A stretch of DNA of 64,000 nt from Pachypanchax playfairii (Eukaryota; Chordata; Actinopteri; Cyprinodontiformes; Aplocheilidae), in assembly GCA_006937955.1 (NCBI GenBank), contig SSNP01000380.1, positions 20,521 to 84,520 on the forward strand. The letters are read 5' to 3'. The notes under the pieces were generated by a model. It was given only the letters and a program-made list of their open reading frames with translations. It was not told where the DNA came from and did not search any database. The first letter of the stretch is position 1, and each line of letters opens with the position of its first letter. Positions 1 through 13,937 of this stretch are shown here, in pieces. Made by a program: the position numbers and the translations under genes.

Positions 1-22
1 GGGGGGGGGGGGGGGGGGGGGG
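1..22. other. Poly-G run at window edge
   Basis: The window opens with 22 consecutive G bases followed directly by ordinary mixed sequence. A pure G run exactly at a sequence end looks like a read-end or contig-end artefact rather than biology, although a genuine homopolymer cannot be excluded from this window alone. Confidence 0.6.
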
Positions 23-973
23 TCCGTAACCTCGAACCTCCCTTTTGACTTGCCGGAACCGCCCCCTCTCTGCGTTCCGGGACCTACCACTTTACAAATT
101 AAGCACTGGGAGGACTGGACTTGCCCCGACACTGTTGATGCTGTTCTGTTTCTGCATGATGCCAAGAAGTACAGTAGGCTTAAAGATGTTTTTTTTAAAT
201 GTCAAAATAAGGTCAACTGTTACTGCGTTTTCATACATGTCAACTCTCCCGGAGCCAACTTTCTCCCGATTTCTGACAGTTTCTACCGTTGGTTGTTTCC
301 CACCAGCTAATGACACCTGAAGGACCGTCTTACAACCACAGATTAAATGCTGAAAACGGTCACATGTCACTGCAAACGCTCCGACGTATCTCAACCACGG
401 TCTCCATAATTCTCCATAAATGTCTCCCTAATTCTGAGTTCTCAAGGTTGACATGGAAGTGCGTTGTTCGATCATGCACAAAAAAAGGGGCCAGGCACGT
501 TTCGGGCTCAGAATATTGGCCCGAGCAGGGCTCTAGTCTGCAGAATACAGAGTCTATGGTTTTAAAAAAAAAGATTTTGAGAGACGCTGCATCTCTGAAA
601 TGCTTCTTTTTCTAATTTATGCAACTTCGCTGTTTCCAATTGACCTATTTAATTATCAAACGTGCCTCCAGTTTTTTTTTTTTTATTGTATCACTTTTTG
701 AGCCTTTTGTTGCTTCTGTTCTAACTTTTTGGAGACATGTAGCTGCTATCAAATTCAAAATTAGCTAATGTTTTCTATCTAAAGGTAAAAGCTCAGTTTC
801 AGGATCTGATACAGTGTCTATGTTCTATTGGGAACCAGATATTTCTTTATATAATTTGCATATAATTGTTTGGTTTTTTTATTCACATTTTACACAGTAT
901 AAAACTTCACTTAGAATTGGGGTTTTATTTAAAAATACACAAACAAAACCTCAGTTTTATCCACTTTACTCTG

Positions 974-993
974 TTCATTCATTCATTCATTCA
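974..993. repeat. (ATTC)n microsatellite
   Basis: About five tandem copies of the tetranucleotide ATTC read directly from the sequence. Confidence 0.9.
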
Positions 994-3900
994 TCATTGC
1001 TGCACTAGTTGACCAACAATGTTCCTTTTCACACAGATGTGAGCCGTTTCAGTGCAGCTGGAGAATTGTTGCATCAACACATCCAGCACTTCCAGCTAAC
1101 TCAGCATCGTCTTACAAACACATACAAAGGACGTCTTCTTTTCCACATATATTTGGAGAGTTTGATTAATTTGTCTTATTTGACCTTTTATTGCTTATAG
1201 TTGCTTCACCTACTGTTTGTTTTATTTTATTTTGATCTTCTTTTATTTGTCATATAATTTATTGACAGTGGACAAAAATGGAAGCAAAGCTTTATTCAAT
1301 AATATTTGCTTCATCTGCACCATTTAAAATAATGTCTAGTGTTTTACTTAATTTTTTCTAATGTATTGATTACCTTTTTTGGCAGAGTGAAGAGAGCAGA
1401 ATGACTCTGCTACAATAATCGGAGTATAAGAGGCTGGATTTAGGTGCACAGCCTTAAATACCTGAGCTCACTGACAAATTAATTTAACAGGTTTCACTAA
1501 ATAATGAAAAGAAGTAGTACAACGCCTGGTTCAGAGTAGCAATAATTAATCCTGGGGTTTTACTCTATTTTCAGACGATAACCTCTGTAAAGATTGAGGC
1601 CAGACTTCCTTTGGAACAGAGCCAGCTAGGTTAAAATCAGGTTGAACCTGTCTGCGAGAGATTAAACTGAATTTAACCCTGGGTTATTAGTTACAGTACA
1701 GAGTTAAAAAGAAAAAAAATCCTAGAAGGGTAAACAGGAAATTGTCCACTAGAAGGATCTGTCAGTTTATTTATCAGAATCAAACTCTATTGCTTCTTTA
1801 TTATTTACAATTGTTTGTTTATAATTTCTAAGCAAAGGATCATATTTCCATGTTCTTCCCTCCTGCTCTGCAGTCATATAACAATATACTGTTGTAACTG
1901 CAGTTGAGGCGTTGAAGCAGAAACAGTAGGTTGTTGAGATGTTTGTGAGAGTGAGATAGTGAGCAGCTCTGGCTTTGGGACTCTGGATTGGTTCCAGTCT
2001 GCTAGAAAACCAATCTTAACTTTTAGTGCAGATACTGCTGAATGCAGACGGGAGTCTAGTTGTACTTTAAAGAGTTCCATTTCTTGAATCCTCGAAGCTT
2101 AAGACCCATTCTGCATGTGAGAACTCAGACTGTGCATCTTTTTTTCTCATATTACTTAATATTGGCTCCGTTTTTCAGAAACTCATTGATGCCTCCAAAC
2201 TGGTACTGGTGCTGAAACGTTGCAGCATTTCTTTCCATTTCCACTGAAACTCTGCCAAGCTGTCACTGTGACTACAAGAGTCCCATTTGTCAACCTGTCT
2301 GCTCAAATAAACATTAGATCATTACAGATCAAGGCCAATAATATTTTACACCCTGGCAGTTTATCTGCTGTTCTAATGCATCTTAAACTTGTAATCTGTT
2401 AGTGTTATATCCTGTAACTCAGTTATGTTGCTACAACCTGATGAGATAACCTTCAAAATAAAGGTTTAGAACAAACATAACTCTTAAAATCAGCCATAAG
2501 AACAATCATTGTTAAATTCAGTGACAAATGAGATGTCCAGCTAGCAAGACGGGCTAATTTCAACAGCAAATACTTCTAATCTATACACCACAGGAAACAC
2601 ACCATCTCACTTTTCACAGACGTGACCACACAGCAGACAATGACAGAATATTATTCATTCCTTGAGGAACATTTATCATACTGGTAAATTCATTAAACAG
2701 TAGCACCGATACTGAAACCTAATTATTTTACTGCGTGTTTGCCACATGGCAAAACATAATAAACAATTTGAAGCAATGGCTGCTGGGAGTTTTAAACTGC
2801 TACCTCTCACTTTGAAGGAAGTGAATGAATTATTGAGATTAGTATTTTTAAGTGAAAGATGTGGAAATAACATTTCAGCTAGAAGCTTTATTTCTAAAAA
2901 CATTTCTAAATACTTCTATTTAACATTAATAGAAAAAAATGGACAGTTTTCTTAAATGTATCAGTAGATTTTTAATGATTCTTCAATATATAGAGCAAAT
3001 TGCCTCATCTGTTTAATAAAAGTGTGTTTTTATTGCTTCAAATGCAAAAGGATTCTATATTTTAAGTGACGACTGCGGTGCTGCTGCTAGCTTGTGTGCT
3101 AACATTAACTAGTGGAAGTTTTTTCTCAGCTGAAATTTATATTTCTGTTTGTCAGCAGCTCTGTTTATAAACAATTCTGGTATTGTTTGCAGTATAAAGT
3201 TCCTCATGAGTTAAGGTGCAGCATCCTTCAGCCACCACTGTGGTGGGGGGTTTGAATGTATGCTTTAAATGATGTTTTAAAGGATTTTACTATACACGGT
3301 TTTGATTATCCCACACAGGCAGTGAGGGAGGCAATATTTTTAAGCCACTCTGTCCAGTAAGAAGTTTATGAGTAAGGAGGTTTCTAACGAGCTACGTACA
3401 GCTAATGTAAACTTGTTTATGTTATTAGTCTGCTGTGGTTCTAGAAATGAGGTGCTTTTATCAGTTAAACTCATGGCTTGCTTGTTAAATTTCTTTCAGT
3501 ATTGTAACCTCAGGTTACGAGTGCGTATGTACTTGATAGAACTGCTAAAATATTAATACAAGGCTTATTGGTTGAACGAGTTTGACTACGGTCTTTATTA
3601 TCCTGACAGCAACAACTGCAGCGAAATGAGACCCAAATTCCTTTAAAAACCCATCAAAATAAGAGCCTCAGGCAAACACACTGCATGCTTAACTAAAAGA
3701 GTTAGAAAAAAGAAAAACTCTTAACATTTGAAGCTTATTGAGACAACATACAGGCTCGGTGCATCATGTCATCTCCTTGCACACAATAATCAACCTGTTG
3801 CATTACGTGTTCATTTATTTTACTGCAGGTGCTGAATTTCTTGGGAAGTTTTCCAACAGAGGAATTAAATATTCACAGTTTGTTCAATACATTTGATTTG

Positions 3901-4631
3901 TTAATGACTTTTTGTCAATACATTGTATAATGATTATTACAGTGATAAATCTAACCGTAATCATGATACAACATGTTCTGTTACACTCCTTCATACTTGC
4001 TAGGTCATTGTTTGTTTCTATTAGGTTGTCATGATCAAACCAGATCATGACTGACAGATTTCTCATGAGCACTTTGAAGGTATTTTCCTCTTTCTAGTCA
4101 CCACTAAAGGCTTCCAAGGTAGTTTTACAACAGATTACAGCAGCAGACCACTTCTATTTATTGTCAAGCATCATGTCGGTTGGTCAGGTTGTACTTTGCA
4201 GAGATCCTAAAGCTGGTGATGCCTCTGAAGCACCTCTACATCACAGTTTAGACCCCAAAATGGGGATACATTTAAATAAAATGAGATAGTTATAAAAAAT
4301 TAAGTGTTTTATGAACTTTTTTCCTTGAAATCATGCTCCACTATTAGTTGGTGCCATTTGCTTTGTGGTTACGGTTTCACCAGCTTCACTACCATTCATC
4401 TCTGCTGCTGTCAGTCCAAAGCACTCCAAAGACTTATGGCCAGAGACTCGGAGGATAACACCCATTATCTGTGTTTATACCACTAAAAGGGCACAAGTTG
4501 CAAAAGGTCAAGATAGTAAGTGGCCTGATGAAAGTGTCACTCTGGGGAAATTTCATCTGCGTGTTGGAGGGTCAAAAGTGTCGGCTGGCAAATTCACCCT
4601 GATAGCCTTAACTCGGAGAGATAATGTTTAA

Positions 4632-4669
4632 GGAGGCGGGGAGGGGGGCGGGGGGGGGACGGGGGGGGT
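4632..4669 (+). repeat. G-rich tract with quadruplex potential
   Basis: About 38 bases made almost entirely of G, in runs of three to nine interrupted by single A or C bases. It contains more than four runs of at least three G with short loops, which meets the usual sequence rule for a G-quadruplex. The G-rich strand is the plus strand, so it would also be present in the pre-mRNA. Confidence 0.75.
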
Positions 4670-7619
4670 GACTGCAAATGCAGAGAATCATAAATCTTTC
4701 CTTTGATCACAGATAAAGATGTGGGTGGATTCGTTGCCATGCTGGTGTTGCCTTTGGAAGTGTGTCTTGTCATTTGCCACATGTCTCCCTCCTCTTGATG
4801 ATCAGTGTTGGGGCAGTCTCATCTCTCTGCGTTGTTATCTGCTTTTACCAATCAAAAGGATAAGACTGACTTTAAAAAGAGTGAAGTCAAAACAGCTTTC
4901 TTTTCATACCGTCTTTTGTAGCGTTGACCTTTTTACAAGTTTTTGGGATTCTTTTGATCGGTTTTTCATGTTCTCAATGCAGTTGGCCTTTTTATCCTTC
5001 GTCCTTCCTCGCTAACAAAAGGTGACGTCAAAGCCCGCTCTTATGATTAATTCCTCAAGTGTGGCTGGACTTGAAGCAAGTGGTCACCAGCTTCATAACA
5101 AATCCTGCTGTGAATGTTTCACAGCCAGACGAGCTATAATGAGTGGAAGAAGTCACTTTCTCCTGGTGCTTGTGCAGTTTTTAGCCGTATATTTATGGCA
5201 TAGATTTTTGTTCAGTGTCTTAAAAGGACAAATCTTTGTCAGACTATATACTCTGGCATCACACAGAGATTCAGGGTGAAGACAGTAACCATTTCAATCG
5301 TATTAGATTCTATTATAGCACGTCTGATGGGGTACTTAGGGCCAGAAGCTGCAATTAAACTCCAAATAAAATATTATTTTCCAGCCCCTTTGTGTGCAGT
5401 GGGAGGAATCCAAATTCTTTTAGTAATGCCTCATTTAGGATCCACCGTTTTCCCATTTGGACCCTTCGACTCATTTAGGACCATGACACGCATTCGGTAG
5501 CTGCTGTCTTCAGCAATAAAACCTACAGTGTGTCAGATTGCTGGCCTCATTTAAGACTGGACAAAGGTGTGTGTGAGCTTTAGAGACTGTGGTGTCTTTG
5601 CAGTTCTGTTTGCTTCTCCATCTTTTCATTGGCAACACTGAGTAGACAAATAGGTGTATTAGTCAAATCCACCAGCTTAATTAGACGGATCCATGCAGCG
5701 AGGGTGATCAATGCTCAGTTTAATGCTACGTGACCTAGAGAGTTCATCACTCGCTGTGACCTTTCCTTCACTCCATGAGTCCTGCTCGTTCTCATCAAGT
5801 CTTCGTTTTGTTTCATCCGTCTGCAGTAAAACCATTCAACGGATTTGTGAATCCAAGAGGACAAAGTTTAAACAAACACCTACAAGTCTTTGTGCTGCTC
5901 GTCATGTAAAAGTTAATTTAGTTTCTGCTATCAATGGCTTCAGTGAGTCCTTACGACAGTCATTTTCTAGCAAAACTGACAATTTGAATGTTATTCATTA
6001 GCTTTTAGATTTTTTTATCTGATGTTTATCAACCACCCTCTCTCCTCTCTGATAACCCTGACATTTGGAAGTTGCAATAATAAACGTTATTCCATGTTGC
6101 TGTCATTAAACTTCGAAAACAATGTGAGATGGACAATCAGTGCTCCAGTGAAATATAAATGTCAAGAGCCCCCCTTAAAGCCCAGCACAGCATGGGCTTG
6201 AATAAAGCTGTACCACTCTGGAGTTTTAAAGAAATCCTTGTGCTTGATTCAACATTATCCCAGATGGAGGATGAGATGTAAATATTTAATGTCATAGATC
6301 AGATTTGTACATTAAGGGAAGATGAAATGTTGCCACTTCCTACTTGATAAGCAGAATAATGAATATATGAAAACATTTGCACAATACTTCAGTAAAAAGG
6401 TTTTTATCCTTCAGGTTGCACATTTAACTGTATTTATAGGGCAGTTTTATTGTAAAAAGAAGGAAATGTAAATTCTGAATGTTGCATTAAAGGGATGCAT
6501 CAGACCTCAGTTTGGAGAAATGGAGTTTAATTTTGACTGCATTGATGAGCTAATGGCTAATCTGAGCAGTGCTAACACCACCGTGCTCTGCTATCAATCT
6601 GCTGCACAGACGCTTCACTACAACAGTAAAATTGTAGTTGTGTATCTGAATTTATAGTGATGTAAAAATGTATCAACTAAAGTTTTGGAGAAATCCACTT
6701 TGGAAGTCACAATGAGGTGAACTAATGCTATTTTAAAGAACTATTCAGAACTAGTAAGAAATTAACTGTTTAACTTTTTAACAAGACTGTTGCATTCATC
6801 AACCAACTGTAGAGCTTGAAATAAATTGCTGAAATATAGATTATTGTAACTATCAGATGTTCTCTCCTCCACCCTGCTCAGTTGTTTTACCTTTGTGTTT
6901 GGATCATAGTCCAGTCAGTTCTCTGTAATGAGCTGTAATTTACTGATATGACCTTCAACATGACCTTCAACATCTTAAACCCACTTAATAAGAAGAAATC
7001 TCTCTCTAGCAGCTCAATTACACCATAATGTGATTAAAGCCTAAAACTAGAAGTCTCACATTTATTCTAACAACATTATTGGATTCATTGACTGTTAAAA
7101 CACACTCTCAGCATTTAGAATCCCTTTTATATTGTTTTTTCTTCTGGATCTGGGTCCAGGCCTCTTGAGGAATCATCATATTTAACAACTAGAATTTGAT
7201 TTTTTTGTTTTATATCTTTAACAAATGTTCTGGTGTGGAAGAACCTGTTTTGGTGTTATGTTATACATTTTTCATTTTCTAGCTATTTGTTGTGGCGATA
7301 ACATGGAAAACATGGAAATGGACTCTGTTTCATAATCATATCGATTACATTGATGATTTATGGATCACTCCCAAATTCTAACTGATTGGTCCTTATGCCA
7401 ATGTCTTCGGCAAATTTCATCCATCACTGCTCATGAAATTTAAGGTTATCCTGTTTACAATCAAATAAATAAACAAACATCAATGTAAAAATAATGTTTG
7501 AGGTGGTAGTAACTACTGGAACAACCACCACGGTCCCTGCTGTGTTGCCTGTGCTCCCATTTAAGCCTTTGAATGTTTCTGTCTCGTGCTTTTCATGACC
7601 TCCACAGTTCTCTGTGCTG

Positions 7620-7640
7620 CAGCAGCAGCAGCAGCAGCAG
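7620..7640. repeat. (CAG)n trinucleotide repeat
   Basis: Seven tandem CAG units directly visible, in intron sequence. The polyglutamine or polycysteine frames across it carry no recognisable protein domain. Confidence 0.9.
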
Positions 7641-8543
7641 CATGGAGGAGAATCCCCCGCTGCCAGGAAACAGAATAAAACAATGGAGTCAGTGAGACAT
7701 AGCAAGGCTAATGGATTCACCACCACCGCTTCCCCACCTTTGCTTATCATGCGCAAAAGTATTCATCGAGTCTTGATGGCGTCGGCCATGCATGACACTG
7801 ATTCATTTAAATAGCCCAAAAAGGAAGAATAATTTTTCCACACACCTGCAGAGTTAGCAGAAAACAATTCATGAGGGGTGTATTGAATCAGCATTTTTTA
7901 TCTCCATACAGCACAAATGTTTGCTTATCAATTTAATGTGTCCCATTATGGCTCTTATGTGGCTTTGCTATACCTTGACAGTGATGTTTAAATTCACAGC
8001 ACTATTCTTTACTCTCATAGATGGATTCCTGTTTCACTGAGACATTTCTAACTGTTTAAGGCTCCATCCATTTTATTGTTTCACACCCTGGAATTTTATT
8101 GCCCTAGAATAACTTTATGCAGCAACTATATTTTGTTTTGCTGTGTACTAGTGACCCAAATTTAAAATAAAGTTCCCAATTTCTGATGAAGCTTTTGCTT
8201 TAAAATATCACTGAGAATCAACATGAACACTGAACTCCGACATATTCAGATGTTCTTGAATTAAATACTGGGTCAGACTGATGGAATTTGAGTTTGTAAT
8301 ACTGCATAGTATCATGATTTTTTTCTTTCCTTTTTCTTTTGTTTTTGGAGAATTATCAGTAATGGAAAGTCAAATTATCTTTTTACTTTAAATATCATTT
8401 GTCAGGTCTCCAAAATCCAGTTTCATTGTACTTTGCCATTGATTCTTTGCATATATTGAACATGTTTCTATTAGTTAAAACATCATTTAATATTTCAACA
8501 TGTGCTGAGAGGGTCATTTAACACATTGACCTAATATCAATTA

Positions 8544-8584
8544 CCGTCCGTTCGTCCGTCCGTCCGTCCATCCGTCCGTCCATC
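8544..8584. repeat. (TCCG/TCCA)n microsatellite
   Basis: Imperfect tetranucleotide tract of about ten units, mostly CCGT with CCAT and TCGT variants. Confidence 0.9.
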
Positions 8585-11500
8585 CCTTCTGTTTATTTCT
8601 CAAAAACTTAAGTAAAAAAGAAAAACCTTTCCAAACCAAAGCATTGTCTGTGTCTGTGACCCGTGAAGCAGTGCTGTTTTGAAAGATGCAACTTCAATCA
8701 TGACAAAAATGTTTTGATAAATGATAAAGGTTGCAAAATGCACCCCCTATACGAAGCTATCAGATCCCCACAGGGTTTTTATCTTTAAATTTGGCATCCG
8801 TCTGAAAGGAAAATTGCTCTTTTTTTTCACTCTCTTCACGCTCTAGTGGCTTGAAGTTACTGTTTTCCACTTTAGGTTTTCACAGACTTTGTTTGAATCT
8901 AGCCCAGCATACTTGTTTCATAATATAGAAACACAGAATGGCTTTTATAGCCTTCAGAATCCTCCCAGTGCATCCTTATTCATCTATGAAAACACCTGCT
9001 TTATTAAGAGAGATCGCGTTGCTTTTTATACAGTGTGAATAAATTACTTGCACTTCCCATGAGGAAAATATAAATGGGCATATTATTCAATTTACCTTGC
9101 TGTACAATATTAGGAGATTTAAAATACAGCAAGGCTGCCAAGATAATTTGATAACTTGCCACCTAAATCAAAAACTGATATGTTGGATACTTTATTTTGT
9201 GTAGTTAAGCAGCAAAATGTGCTTTCCCGAGCCATTTTCAGCTCGGGCTGGATTGAGAGTAAATTGGTTTGATACAGGCAAATGTTCGGCTTCTCCGGCT
9301 TTTTGCTTTGCTTTGATGACACCAGAGATTAAATGGTGAATGTGGGCTGGCATTTCATGTCCTGCAATGTCTTTTTTACACAGCCAGTGTAAATGGTGCA
9401 CAGCATTCTTGTGTTCTATTTGTTTTGGGTAAATTTGACACCATTTCTCCCCTTTTACACCACCAAGTTGAATTTAAATTGAAACAGTGAGTTTGTGTTA
9501 AAGTATCAGATTTGCTGTTTTAATTTCAGCCCAAACGAAGCATTTGTTAGTAAATAGTATGTGATTTATATTTATTAATGAGTGTTTGCACACATTGATA
9601 CTCAGAGAATGATGCATTTCTGACCTTTAGTTTAAATTCCTGTGTGAATCTGTTTAATACTTGTTCAGAAAAGAAGAGATCACCTTCGGCTCTTAAAACA
9701 AAGCTTCCAGCAGATGGCGCCCTTTAGGGGCCGGTGTAGCGCTTTAACATTTTGATCTCCAGCCAAAACTCCTGACTGGGGATTTGAACTCAACTTTGAG
9801 CCCATTTGTGGACCCCCTTTATGAAGACATCAACATAATCTTCATTATTTATTTATGTATATATTATCACAGTGAACCTAAACACGCAGTCTTGGTCGTG
9901 TCTACGTCTCCCAGAATCTCTGGTTAGAAGCAAAGAATTAGTTACTGATTTTCACTCCTCTGTGCAACAACCCTGCCTCTTTGGTACATTAAAACTCACA
10001 AGAGTGGAACAAATGACACAGTTTTTGCAATCATTTCAAATTAATGAACCTCTTCCACAAAGAAATGCAAATTTGCAAACATGAGATTGCTTCCTAAAAC
10101 AGTACTGAGTACGGGAGAAGGTAAAAAAAAAAAAGTCACTCAGCCATTTTAGAAGCAGGCTTAGCATTCCTTACTCTGGTATTCCCCAGACTCACAGAAT
10201 ACTTCCTTCTCATAATGAAGGCCTTATTGGCTTTGGGGTGCAGGAGCAGCGGGTTAGCATGCAGAAAATCTGCGCAGATTGGTAGTCCTGCCACGCTGCA
10301 GTGCAGAGAGTTACACAACTTCCTGTTTGTTTGGCTTTGAGATCATTGCATAGCTATGTGGGTCATCTGGTCTCCCAAAAGAGCACAAGAAAGTTCAAAT
10401 GTGTCATAGGCGAGTAGCAGCACCCTATAAAATGTTGGCATTTATCTTCTTTTAATTGCTCCAAGCAGCAGGAGGGTGGATGATTTAGGAATTAAAGTGA
10501 TCATTTTAAGTATCTTCTTAAAGATTTCTTATTCATGTAAGACTTTGAATGATTTAGCAAGTTGTCCTTGTCCTCACAAAATAGTAATCGTCAGTAAAAC
10601 GTTGTTCAGAAGTATATGATAAAAAAATGCATGATGGAAAAAATAAACGACTTTGATGCTGAACTTTTTAGAGGCCATCCAGCCCACGCTCTGTGCTTTC
10701 TTTTCCCATTTGTTCTGGAGAATACTGCTGTGTCAGTGTGCTGCTGCTGCTGCATCTGTGAGAGATGACTCTGTTGTGTGATCGGAGCCCGAGCTGCTGT
10801 AGGCTCCATGTCGGGCGTCCAGATCTCCACGGGTTTTGGCCCGCACCCCAGAGATGCATGATGGGTGAGATGGAGATGTTTGATGTAAACTGTCACATCG
10901 CGCCACTGGTGACGACCACATAATGCTGTTCCTGTTAAAGGGGAGGGAGAACAGCTTCTCTTATTTTATTCCTCATGTACTGATTAACCTTGAGCTGCTC
11001 ACCGTAGAAACAGCAGGTTTGTTCACCTTTAAGTAACGATGAACCCTCCTCTGAAGGAAAGCCCCTTACACAAAGCCCAGCGTGCTATTGTGTAGTTAAA
11101 AAGCACCGTGTGATGATGTCGTCAGTCTGGCTGTGACCTTTTTTCCTTTTTTTTTCTTTGGCTTGTTGAAACAAGCAGACACGAGATGCAACAAAATGTT
11201 ACAAGCTTTAAGGCGACAGGAAAATGTGTCATTGGCATTTGTCCATTCGGCAACAAACCAGCAGAGGACGGCTGTGGGATCCTCGGCGCTGTGCAACACG
11301 GTTTAATCCAGCACCATTTCCTCACCTGTTCATTAGTTGATTAGAGGTTTTCTACCTCCTCCATCTCTCTCTTGTTTATACAAATACAGGGTTTTATTTT
11401 GCATGAATGCAAAGTGTTGGGGTGCATCTTAGTTTCTGCAGTGTTTAGCTGCCTTTGTCCCATAGAGGATTATAGAAGATTTACATGGCTCTGTAATAAA

Positions 11501-13639
11501 CAAGTCCTTCACCTTGGGACCTGTTTAAATCCTAATTAATTTCTGATAATTCCTAATTAACACTACAGATGTGGTGGCCCCATTGCTGAAGAACAAGGCA
11601 ATTTTTTTGTTTTTTGGTAAAATAGTTGAATGACAAAATTGAGATGGTTCTTTCAGCTGTGTTCCTGTGTTTGTGCATCTCACAGAGCTGCAACTGTTAG
11701 TGACAAACTGACAATAAAATGAGGCAAAATTGCTGAAAAAATTAGGATATTAGATATTTTATGACTAAAATGTGATTAGAAAATTTCTCACAAAAGTGCC
11801 AAACTAAACAATTCACTGTTTCCAGCTGCAAATGTGCACATAACAGTCACAGCTGAGTCATAAACAAGCTTTTGCACTTTATTTGACTCAGTCTCACATT
11901 TTATCAGGATGAAATGGTTTTGGAACGGAATATCAAGTTGCACATTTCTGCTCAGTCCACTGCTTAACACACAGCCGAGTTATGACTAATGCCTCTGCGT
12001 GACATTATGGAAGAGTGTTTTAAACAGTGAGAAAAGAAGAGGGCAGAAGGAAGAAGGAGATGCACTGGCCGATTAATAATTCATGTTCTGCAGATGATCT
12101 GTGAATAGCAGTGGTAAACAGGCTTTTATGGCTTTTAAATCCACTGCATTATGTGCCTACACTCCAAAAAAAAGAAGAAAAAGACAGTCTTTATTGGGGC
12201 TTTTCAAAATAAAATAAATGAGGAAAAACTATCGTCTGGTTTTGTTTGGTACATTATTAAGCTGAAGGATCCTTTCCTGTTCTCAGCTTTGATGATAGAG
12301 GATGTTGAAACCAGGTCTTGACATGACAAGCATCACTTTAATTCTAATTTTGATGTTTTATCAGGAGCAATTTTCCATTTGAAAGGCAATATGTGGAAAA
12401 AATATATTTACAATGAGCAACACTACACATCGTGTGGATATTAAAAGGATTTGTGTAGCATTTTGTCTCGTGTCATTTCAGCCAAAATGGCAGAAGAGAC
12501 TGTTTTGTACATTTTTGTATTTATGTTTTTTTGCCAACTATCTTCTCCTAAGTTATACATTTGTGGTTTGTGAAGCTTGCACCCATTTCTCCTCCCCTTT
12601 TACTACTTCTTCTTCCCTCCATAATAAGAACATGCAAAGTGTGAATTTTTTATTATATTATATAAGAAGCCCCAGCACCCCCAGAGACCCTCGTCCTGGT
12701 TCTGGGATGTTCAAAAACAAGCACGGGAGAGAGGGGAAATAAAACGAGGGGAATCGAGTTAAGAGAGTAGATGGAGAGGACTAGAGAGAAAAGGGATTGC
12801 AGGAAGAAGGAGAGGATTAAATGAAGGCAAGAATGCATGTGGTAAAGGAGCCTGTGGGGGGAGATCTTCCCATTAGGAGGCACAGTGCTCAGCGCTCTGA
12901 TCTCAGAGTTGTGTTGTGATGCCAGACAAGAATACTCCAGGGCAACAACCGGTGCCACCAGAGAAATGGCTCCTCAGCGACTCATATGCAAATATTGTGT
13001 ACAGCTACAGCAAAGAGAAGAGGGGCACAATGAGTTATAAACCAGGATCCTATAGGGGCTTTGTATAAAAAGTAATCAGAAACCTGAATCCAAACTTCTC
13101 CTGTTTTACTCTGAAAGGGTAGACTGAACAATGTAACATGCAAATTACAGTCATGTAACACTGATCGTTAGAATGGTGTCACAGTTCTCGTTTGAAGCCT
13201 GGAAAGAAGTTTCCTTAAGAGTTTTTGAAGTATTTATTGTAATTTCTTATAGGATAAATTATTAAGGCCGTCCATGTTTGTATGTAAACTATAAACCTAA
13301 ATCAGTGAAGTGAACCTTTAAACAGCATTATATTTTTAAATAATTTCCAATATGGTGTCCACATCGCTCTGAATACCAACTTGCACAACTAATTTTTATT
13401 AACTGTATCTCAGAAAAAATGATGAAATTCATACCAAAACGTTTTAGACTGACATGATACCTAATTCCAGAACAAAGTTTTAAAGACTCACTCTGAATAA
13501 AATTGCTTTTTTGTGTGTTAACATGTTCTTGTGGCATTTTTTCTGATGCTAGAGGACATATCTTAAGAAAATTAACCTTAAAATTTCTGAGTATTTTAGC
13601 ATTCAAATCGTTGTGGATCAGTAGCAGAAGCAAAAATGT

Positions 13640-13937
13640 GGTCTGTCAAAGAGTGTGTCTGTGATGTAGAAAAGCCAGTGGGCGGGTCACAAGCTCCTTC
13701 TTTGCTAGCTGTAAACTAGCCGTAGCAGCTAGCATAAACCAAGACATATCAGCAAGGAAGAGGGGCGAGGGGTTCCACCACAGCTAGGAGGTGAATTGTT
13801 AATGTGAGCTTCTGCCGCTATGCAGAAACTTTTTCCTAGAAAACGGCACAGATTTTGTGATTTGGGGTAAAAACACCATAATCATGAATTAAATACTGCT
13901 GAGAAGCTTTAAAATAGCTTAACGATGATTGGAGTGG
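13640..13937. repeat. Possible dispersed fish repeat, unclassified
   Basis: This stretch has the feel of a dispersed teleost repeat: a GCTAGC-rich centre, then a block ending in GGAGTGGGTCTTTAA, which resembles repeat ends I recall from fish genomes. I could not delimit terminal repeats or a target-site duplication, so both the boundaries and the identity are tentative. Confidence 0.3.

Noticed and set aside
45..615. Several overlapping ~90-108 residue frames at the window start
   Set aside because: Overlapping frames on both strands, no recognisable family, and next to a probable artefactual poly-G end.
7424..7814. Frames with polycysteine or polyglutamine across the CAG repeat
   Set aside because: Low-complexity translation of seven CAG units; no domain on either side.
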